11,610 nt of DNA, from NCBI GenBank assembly GCA_964415245.1, contig CAYQAJ010000166.1:1-11610 (forward strand), in the 5' to 3' direction. Below are positions 6,430-11,610 of the stretch, piece by piece. The position numbers were made by a program, and so were the translations under genes. The notes under the pieces are model-generated. The model saw only the letters and a list, made by a program, of their open reading frames with translations. It ran no database searches and was not told where the DNA came from. This DNA is from CAYQAJ01 sp964415245 (GTDB taxonomy: Bacteria; Planctomycetota; Planctomycetia; Pirellulales; Pirellulaceae). Position 1 is the first letter of the stretch, and every line of letters starts with the position of its first letter.

Positions 6430-8316
6430 GTGTGGACCTACATTGCCCGGCGATTGATGCTGCTGATACCGACGTTGTTCGGCATCACCATCATTTCGTT
6501 CTCCATCATGCAGCTTGCGCCGGGCGATCCGCTGTTGAGCCGCCTGGGCGCGGGTGGCACGGCCGGACAGTCGAGCCAGACGCGCGAAGGCTATCTGATT
6601 CAGAAGCGCGACCTGAAGCTCGACCGGCCCCTTTTGCTCAACTTCCGTTACTTTCACGACTACTCGCGCGACTTGGCGATCGCGGCCCACTTCCGGGCCA
6701 TGACCAACGACGAAGTCGCCGACGAGCTGGAGCGATTGGCCGGCCGCCCGGAGGAGGAAGAGCTGCAACAGCGGTTGCGATTCCTCCGGTCGCTGGGCAT
6801 TAAGCAGTTCCATAGCACACTCAATCCTCCCGACCTCTCCGACGAGCAGCTTCGCGCGTCGCACCTGACTCGCGCTGAGTGGGAGCAGGAGTGCCGCGAC
6901 AAACGTCGCTCGCTGGCCCCCGCCGTTGCGGCCTACGTTCAGGTGTGGTGCGAGGATGCGGGCGACCACCCCGTGCCGGCCGCCATGGACATCCTTCGTT
7001 CGCACGAGGCCACGCCGCGGGGAAAGATCGGCGCGATCAAATGCCTGGTGCCGATGGTCGGTACGCCGTTTGTCTACACGTACTCGCGCGAGTCGACAGA
7101 GGCCGAGGCGGAGCAGGTGCACACGACGTGGGAGTTACTGTGGGAGCGGGAGAAATCGAGTTTCGCCGAAGTTCCCGCGGCCCGGCGCGAAGTGCTCGAA
7201 CAGAAGCTGGACGAGATGGTGGCCATGTCGCGGGCCGAAATGTTCGACGAGCTGAAGAAACGCAGAGTGACCAAGAAGGACGCCCCTTTTTTCGCGGAAG
7301 TGCTGCTCGGCGAAGCATCGCACGAGCAGAAGGTGGTCGCGGCCGAATTCTTGCGGCTGTACGTAAGCAGGAAACTGTCGCTCGACGTGCCGCTGGATGC
7401 CGAACCCGACCGGGTCGAGGAAGCGGCGAGCAACTGGCTGGCCCACTACGACGCGGCGTACGACCGCTACCACCCCTCGTTCGGCAAACGACTGGGCGGC
7501 GTGTTTGCAGACACGCAATACGCTCACATGGTGTGGCGGCTGGTGACGTTTCGCTTCGGCCGCTCCACGCTCAAGACACGCGAATGGGTGAGCGAAAAAC
7601 TGTGGGACGCGGTAATCGTGTCGGCGCCGCTGATGCTCATGTCGCAATTGGTGATCTATTTCTTGGCCATTCCGCTGGGAATCCTCTGTTCGGTGAACCG
7701 CGGACGGTGGGTCGATCGGATTATCTCGCTGGGTCTGTTCCTGCTGTATTCCATTCCCCCCTTCGTGGCCGGTATGTTGTTCCTGCTATTCTTCTGCTAC
7801 GGCCACTATGTCAAGTGGTTTCCCATGGACCGGCTGCACTCGCCCGGGGCCGATAGTTTTAGCTTCGTGCGGTACACACTCGACTATTTCTGGCACGCCG
7901 CACTGCCGGTCGTTTGCCTGTCGCTGTTCAGCCTGGCCGCGCTGGCCATGTACGCTCGCAGCAGCATGCTCGACGTGCTGGAGCAGGATTACATTCGCAC
8001 GGCGCGGGCCAAAGGCGTCTCGCCGTTTCTCGTGACGTCGAAACACGCGCTGCGCAACGCGCTGATTCCGGTGATTACCCTGTTTGCCAACTTCCTTCCG
8101 GCCATGCTCGGGGGGAGCGTGTTGATCGAAGTGATTTTTGACATTCCTGGCATGGGGCGGCTGGGCTTTAGCTCGCTCGAGCAGAAAGATATTCCGACGC
8201 TGATGGCCTTGATCTACATCGACGCTATTGTGGTGATGCTCAGCATCCTGTTGGCCGACCTGTTGTACGTGCTGGTCGATCCGCGCATCAGCTTCGAGGG
8301 ACAGGGGAAGTCGTAA
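6430..8316 (+). CDS. oppB: Peptide ABC importer permease OppB/DppB type with large periplasmic insertion
   Basis: 628 residues from GTG 6430. An in-frame TGA at 6421-6423 rules out an earlier start, and GGTGAG lies 5 nt upstream. The N-terminus matches the family (MWTYIARRLMLLIPTLFGIT, then QLAPGDPLL): TM1 at about 9-30. The conserved core resumes near residue 366 (FRFGRS, KTREWVSEKLWDAV), with TM segments at about 395-417, 431-456, 488-508, 545-567 and 593-615, and the EAA loop YIRTARAKGVSPF...ALRNALIPV at 521-548 that contacts an ATPase. E. coli OppB and DppB have 306 and 339 residues. The excess is one block, residues about 82-365, charged and predicted helical by eye, with a few HEAT-like stretches. 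By family topology it lies in the periplasm. Forms the pore with OppC. Its stop overlaps the oppC start (TAATG), implying coupled translation. Confidence 0.93.
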   Translation: MWTYIARRLMLLIPTLFGITIISFSIMQLAPGDPLLSRLGAGGTAGQSSQTREGYLIQKRDLKLDRPLLLNFRYFHDYSRDLAIAAHFRAMTNDEVADELERLAGRPEEEELQQRLRFLRSLGIKQFHSTLNPPDLSDEQLRASHLTRAEWEQECRDKRRSLAPAVAAYVQVWCEDAGDHPVPAAMDILRSHEATPRGKIGAIKCLVPMVGTPFVYTYSRESTEAEAEQVHTTWELLWEREKSSFAEVPAARREVLEQKLDEMVAMSRAEMFDELKKRRVTKKDAPFFAEVLLGEASHEQKVVAAEFLRLYVSRKLSLDVPLDAEPDRVEEAASNWLAHYDAAYDRYHPSFGKRLGGVFADTQYAHMVWRLVTFRFGRSTLKTREWVSEKLWDAVIVSAPLMLMSQLVIYFLAIPLGILCSVNRGRWVDRIISLGLFLLYSIPPFVAGMLFLLFFCYGHYVKWFPMDRLHSPGADSFSFVRYTLDYFWHAALPVVCLSLFSLAALAMYARSSMLDVLEQDYIRTARAKGVSPFLVTSKHALRNALIPVITLFANFLPAMLGGSVLIEVIFDIPGMGRLGFSSLEQKDIPTLMALIYIDAIVVMLSILLADLLYVLVDPRISFEGQGKS

Positions 8317-9584
8317 TGGAACGGGAGCCCACTCTCTCGCAAAAGGCGAGCGAGGCGTACTTCGACATCGTATGGCGGCAGTTCAAGAAGAACGTGCCGG
8401 CCTACCTGTCGTTGTGGCTGTTGGCTCCGCTGGCGCTGTCGGCGATTTTCGCCCCCGCCATCGCCTCCAATCAGCCGTTCGTCTTTTTCGACGATGGGCA
8501 GGTGCTTTTTCCCTGGATTCGCACGCTGTTCAACCCCGGCCCAGGCAGGGGCGTCGACTTCGTTTTCAACATGGCGCTGTTGGGTTTCGTGCCCTGGCTT
8601 GTGGTGGCGTTGGTCACCAACTGGGTGTGCAAGCGCCGCGGCATGCCCGGCCGGCAGCGGCTGGGACTGGTCATCGTCGAGTTCGTGGCCGTGCTCGTAA
8701 TGTTGGTGGGGGTGTTTTCCTTCAGCGCCGTCCGCCCTTCCAACTTGTATGGGGCGCGCACGTTCGCCGAGGAGGAGTTCGACGCTCCCGACAAAAGATG
8801 GGGCATCTACGCGCCGATTCCCTTCGGCTCCGAGGAGCAGGACCTCGACAGTATCTACCAAGGTCCCGGGTACGCCAAGGATTCCTCAAAGTGGCGCGAG
8901 TCGAACGACGGGTTCCTGCACTTGTTGGGCACCGACGACACGGGCCGAGACGTGCTGGTGCTGATGATCTACGGTCTGCGCATCGCCATGACCGTGGGCT
9001 TTGTGGCCGTGGGCTTTTACATCACGATCGGAGTGATCGTGGGAGCGCTGGCGGGCTACTTTGGCGGCGTGATCGACATGCTTTTGTCGCGGGCCATCGA
9101 GGTTGTGTTGCTGTTTCCCGCGTTCTTTCTCATCCTCACGGTCGTGGCGCTGTGGGGCCCGAACATTTACAATGTGATGGTGGTGATCGGCATCACCGGG
9201 TGGCCGACCGTGGCCCGGCTCATCCGGGGCGAGGTGCTCAAGCAGAGGGAGATCGACTACACGGTGGCCGCCCGGGCGCTGGGATCGTCGAACTTCCGCG
9301 TCATCTTCCGCCACATCCTGCCCAACGCAATCTCGCCGGCGCTGGTTTCGGCGCCCTTCGGCGTGGCCAGTGCGATCATCACCGAGGCGGGGTTGAGCCT
9401 GTTAGGCTACGGCGTGCGCCCGCCCACGCCGAGTTGGGGAGCGATGCTGAACTTGGGTCGTGCCAATTACAACAACTGGTGGCTGATCGTCGTGCCATCG
9501 GTGGCGATCTTTTTGGCGGTGACTGTATTCAACCTGGTCGGCAGCGGATTGCGCGACGCCATGGACCCGAGACTGCGGAAGTGA
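8316..9584 (+). CDS. oppC: Peptide ABC importer permease OppC/DppC type with added transmembrane hairpin
   Basis: 422 residues. ATG 8316 shares its A with the oppB stop; AGGGGA (8303-8308) is 7 nt upstream. TM1 lies at about 31-50. The family motif HLLGTDDTGRDVL appears only at 202-214, followed by the conserved core with the EAA loop DYTVAARALGSSNFRVIFRHILPNA (314-338 region) and a normal end GLRDAMDPRLRK. E. coli OppC and DppC have about 300 residues and reach this motif far sooner. The extra block (about 52-196) contains two hydrophobic segments, about 83-104 and 117-137, joined by the basic loop KRRGMPGRQR. Under the positive-inside rule that loop is cytoplasmic, so the added pair keeps the rest of the topology. 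Partner of OppB in the membrane pore. The last base is followed by an AT-rich 214-bp gap rather than directly by oppD. Confidence 0.93.
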   Translation: MEREPTLSQKASEAYFDIVWRQFKKNVPAYLSLWLLAPLALSAIFAPAIASNQPFVFFDDGQVLFPWIRTLFNPGPGRGVDFVFNMALLGFVPWLVVALVTNWVCKRRGMPGRQRLGLVIVEFVAVLVMLVGVFSFSAVRPSNLYGARTFAEEEFDAPDKRWGIYAPIPFGSEEQDLDSIYQGPGYAKDSSKWRESNDGFLHLLGTDDTGRDVLVLMIYGLRIAMTVGFVAVGFYITIGVIVGALAGYFGGVIDMLLSRAIEVVLLFPAFFLILTVVALWGPNIYNVMVVIGITGWPTVARLIRGEVLKQREIDYTVAARALGSSNFRVIFRHILPNAISPALVSAPFGVASAIITEAGLSLLGYGVRPPTPSWGAMLNLGRANYNNWWLIVVPSVAIFLAVTVFNLVGSGLRDAMDPRLRK

Positions 9585-9588
9585 AACT

Positions 9589-9747
9589 CCACATCACAAT
9601 TAACAAATCACAAACAAATCGCAAATCTAAATAATCAAACCATGAGATGTCCGTTTCGCAACTTGCTTCGGCGCAGCTATCGTTGTGACCTCTGTTTTTG
9701 GGATTTGATGATTAGATACTGTTTGTGATTTGTCATTTGTGATTGGG
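9589..9747. repeat. AT-rich imperfect inverted repeat between oppC and oppD
   Basis: The left arm (about 9589-9641) and right arm (about 9701-9747) are imperfect reverse complements around a loop of about 60 nt. The best core is 13 of 13: ACAAATCACAAAC (9603-9615) with GTTTGTGATTTGT (9721-9733); pairing continues outward for about 10 of 14 bases and inward with a small gap. The left arm has two near-identical 11-mers in tandem (9603-9613 and 9614-9624), and the right arm repeats TTTGTGATT (9722-9730, 9736-9744). Base composition is sharply AT-rich against the flanking genes. No ORF of note. It resembles a non-coding mobile or REP-like element, or a large mRNA hairpin. Confidence 0.65.
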
Positions 9748-9798
9748 AGCTTCCCCTTCAAGTGCCCTGCTGCCATTACGCGTAGTATTCAGTAACAG

Positions 9799-10863
9799 AT
9801 GTCCGTCACTAAGCCCAGTCCGTCCAAGACAGCCGCTGTGCCCCTGGTCCAGGTGTGCAATCTGCGCACGTACTTCTACACCGACGAAGGAGTCGTCAAG
9901 GCCGTTGACGACATCTCGCTTACCATCCCCCATGGGAAGACGCTGGGACTGGTAGGTGAGTCGGGCTGCGGCAAGAGCGTCACGGCGCTGTCGATTCTAG
10001 GTTTGATCCCGCCGCCGGGGCGCATCGCGAGAGGGACCATCACGTTAGACGACGACGGCCATCGAGTGGTGCTCTCACAGCTTACCGACGCCCAGATGCG
10101 CCGCTACCGTGGTTCGCGAATCGCCATGATCTTTCAGGAGCCGATGACTTCGCTGAATCCCGTTTTCACCATCGGCGCCCAAATCATGGAGTCGGTGCGG
10201 CTGCACCAGAAGAAATCCAAGGCCGAAGCGCGCCATGTCGCCATCGAGATGCTCCGTAAGGTCCGCGTACCGCTCCCCGAGCAGCGGGTGAAGGAGTATC
10301 CGCACCAGTTTTCCGGCGGTATGCGGCAGCGCGTGATGATCGCCATGGCTTTGGCCTGCAATCCCCGCCTGCTCATCGCCGACGAGCCCACCACGGCGCT
10401 CGACGTTACGATCCAGGCGCAGATTCTCGAATTGCTTCGCGACTTGCAGGCCGAACACGGCATGTCGATCCTGCTGATTACGCACGACCTGGGCATCGTG
10501 GCCGAGATGGCCGACGAGGTGGCCGTCATGTACGCCTCGAAGATCGTCGAGAAGGCGCCGGTCGGCGAACTGTTTGCAAACCCCAAGCACCCCTACACGC
10601 ACGGGCTGTTCCGTTCTCGTCCCGTGCCGGGCATGAACCGCGACGTGCGATTGCAGATTATCGAGGGCATGGTGCCCAGTCCGCTGCGTTTTCCGTCCGG
10701 ATGCAAGTTTCATCCGCGGTGCCCCTACGCGCAGGATCGCTGCCGTGAAGAGGAGCCGCAGTTGCGCCCGTTTGGGACAGGCCACTTGGCATGTTGCCAT
10801 TTTGTGGAACAGATCGAAGCCGGCGAGATTCGGCCCAAGGAGCCGATTGCGTCCAAATCATAG
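9799..10863 (+). CDS. oppD: Peptide ABC importer ATPase OppD/DppD
   Basis: 354 residues, close to E. coli OppD (337). The ATG is bounded by an in-frame TAA at 9793-9795, and no clear Shine-Dalgarno precedes it. Motifs in order: Walker A GESGCGKS (53-60), Q-loop Q113, signature FSGGMRQR (171-178), Walker B LLIADEPT (191-198, catalytic E196), D-loop ALD (200-202), H-loop His229. The C-terminal oligopeptide-transporter domain (about 250-335) has Cys at 302, 308, 315 and 332/333 in a CxFHPRCPYxxxxC arrangement. Some DppD proteins bind a [4Fe-4S] cluster through such cysteines, and all four positions are present here. It should hydrolyse ATP at the cytoplasmic face, paired with OppF, to drive import through OppB/OppC. 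All catalytic residues are intact. Confidence 0.95.
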   Translation: MSVTKPSPSKTAAVPLVQVCNLRTYFYTDEGVVKAVDDISLTIPHGKTLGLVGESGCGKSVTALSILGLIPPPGRIARGTITLDDDGHRVVLSQLTDAQMRRYRGSRIAMIFQEPMTSLNPVFTIGAQIMESVRLHQKKSKAEARHVAIEMLRKVRVPLPEQRVKEYPHQFSGGMRQRVMIAMALACNPRLLIADEPTTALDVTIQAQILELLRDLQAEHGMSILLITHDLGIVAEMADEVAVMYASKIVEKAPVGELFANPKHPYTHGLFRSRPVPGMNRDVRLQIIEGMVPSPLRFPSGCKFHPRCPYAQDRCREEEPQLRPFGTGHLACCHFVEQIEAGEIRPKEPIASKS

Positions 10864-10871
10864 ATAGAAAG

Positions 10872-10965
10872 CGCCCAAGTAGCGCCGCCCCACGTTCCCG
10901 GTTAGCCGCGACGCGCAGCGGAGCGCGGGTTGCGGAGCGCGAGCAAAAACCGCCCAAGCAGCGCC
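10872..10965. repeat. GC-rich direct repeats between oppD and oppF
   Basis: CGCCCAAGTAGCGCC (10872-10886) recurs as CGCCCAAGCAGCGCC (10951-10965), 14 of 15 identical, 79 bases apart. Between them GCGGAGCGCG is repeated at 10918-10927 and 10932-10941. Together they fill most of the 129-bp gap. No coding capacity or terminator is seen. This may be a dispersed intergenic repeat. Confidence 0.55.
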
Positions 10966-10992
10966 TCCGTGCACTTCGGATGAGAACCGACC

Positions 10993-11610
10993 ATGTCCCT
11001 CGTTGACTCGCCCAACGCCGCACTCAAGCCCCGTGTCGAACGCGCGACCAAACCGCTGGTCGAAGTGGTCAATCTCAAGAAGTACTTCCCGGTGCGCCGC
11101 GGCATTCTTCGCCGCGTGGTGGGGCACGTGAGGGCGGTCGACGACGTATCGTTCGCCATTCAGCCGGGCGAAACGTTGGGCCTAGTGGGGGAGAGCGGGT
11201 GCGGCAAGACCACCGTCGGCCGCACGCTATTACGGCTGTATCGCCCCGACGCCGGCCAAGTTCTCTTCGACGGCGAAGACGTCACGCATGCTCGCGGCCG
11301 CCGACTGCGCGAACTCCGCCGCGACATGCAGGTCGTCTTTCAAGATCCTTTCAGTTCGCTCAATCCCCGCATGACCATTCGCTCGATCGTGGAAGAAGGG
11401 TTGCTGGTGCATCGCATCGGCAACCGGCGGCAGCGATTGGAGCGGGTGTGCCAGGTGCTGGAGCGGGTGGGACTTGACCCCAGCTACGTCAACCGGTATC
11501 CGCACGAGTTTTCCGGCGGACAGCGGCAGCGGATCGGCGTGGCGCGGGCATTGGCGCTGCGACCGCGGTTCATCGTGCTGGACGAGCCGATTTCGGCACT
11601 CGACGTTTCG
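10993..11610 (+). CDS. oppF: Peptide ABC importer ATPase OppF/DppF, C-terminus cut by the window edge
   Basis: The first 206 codons are present, with no stop before base 11610. ATG 10993 is bounded by an in-frame TGA (10981-10983); GGATGAG 8 nt upstream is a modest Shine-Dalgarno. Motifs: LVEVVNLKKYFPVRRG near the start, typical of OppF, Walker A GESGCGKT (66-73), Q-loop Q117 in VVFQDPFSSLNPRMT, signature FSGGQRQR (173-180), Walker B FIVLDEP (193-199, E198), then SALDVS at the edge. OppF/DppF is the second ATPase of the importer and pairs with OppD. The H-loop and C-terminal oligopeptide domain, usually reaching about 330 residues, lie outside the window. Nothing unusual is seen in this part. 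Confidence 0.93.
   Translation, partial: MSLVDSPNAALKPRVERATKPLVEVVNLKKYFPVRRGILRRVVGHVRAVDDVSFAIQPGETLGLVGESGCGKTTVGRTLLRLYRPDAGQVLFDGEDVTHARGRRLRELRRDMQVVFQDPFSSLNPRMTIRSIVEEGLLVHRIGNRRQRLERVCQVLERVGLDPSYVNRYPHEFSGGQRQRIGVARALALRPRFIVLDEPISALDVS

Noticed and set aside
8316..8318. TAATG overlap as a possible frameshift fusing oppB and oppC
   Set aside because: Both proteins have complete family-typical ends, and overlapping stop and start codons are normal for coupled genes.

Overview
The window is GC-rich bacterial DNA and most likely comes from a planctomycete (order Pirellulales or a relative). This rests mainly on the left-hand gene. Its layout (exported protein, sugar-dehydrogenase-like propeller, helical repeats, C-terminal CxxCH heme domain) is a family expanded in Planctomycetes and Verrucomicrobia. 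I ran no database search, so the taxon is an inference.

Layout. Bases 1-3571 (minus strand) carry the first 1190 codons of this very large exported heme protein; its C-terminus lies beyond the left edge. Bases 3572-4050 are a divergent intergenic region. It holds the heme gene's ribosome binding site, an 11-nt direct repeat, a 12-bp palindrome, a GCCGGTC/GACCGGC dyad over a plausible sigma70 promoter, and a 20-codon ORF with a near-ideal Shine-Dalgarno. Bases 4051-11610 (plus strand) are an oligopeptide/dipeptide (Opp/Dpp-type) ABC importer in the order substrate-binding lipoprotein, permease B, permease C, ATPase D, ATPase F. The last gene runs off the right edge.

How the genes work together. 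The lipoprotein should capture a peptide-like ligand in the periplasm and deliver it to the B/C permease pair, which is driven by the D/F ATPase pair. oppB and oppC are translationally coupled (TAATG). The other junctions are loose: 189 bp A-B with stem-loops, 214 bp C-D with an AT-rich inverted repeat, and 129 bp D-F with GC-rich direct repeats.

What stands out. Three of the five importer subunits are enlarged on the periplasmic side of the membrane. The binding protein has a Thr/Asp/Gly/Ser-rich tether of about 150 residues after its lipidated Cys. OppB carries about 285 extra residues between TM1 and TM2. OppC carries about 145 extra residues at the equivalent place, including an added transmembrane hairpin. 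Both ATPases look ordinary. This remodelled importer is the best candidate here for something undescribed. The heme protein and importer share a divergent regulatory region, but nothing in the sequence proves a functional link. No tRNA, rRNA, CRISPR array, transposase or clear intrinsic terminator was seen.
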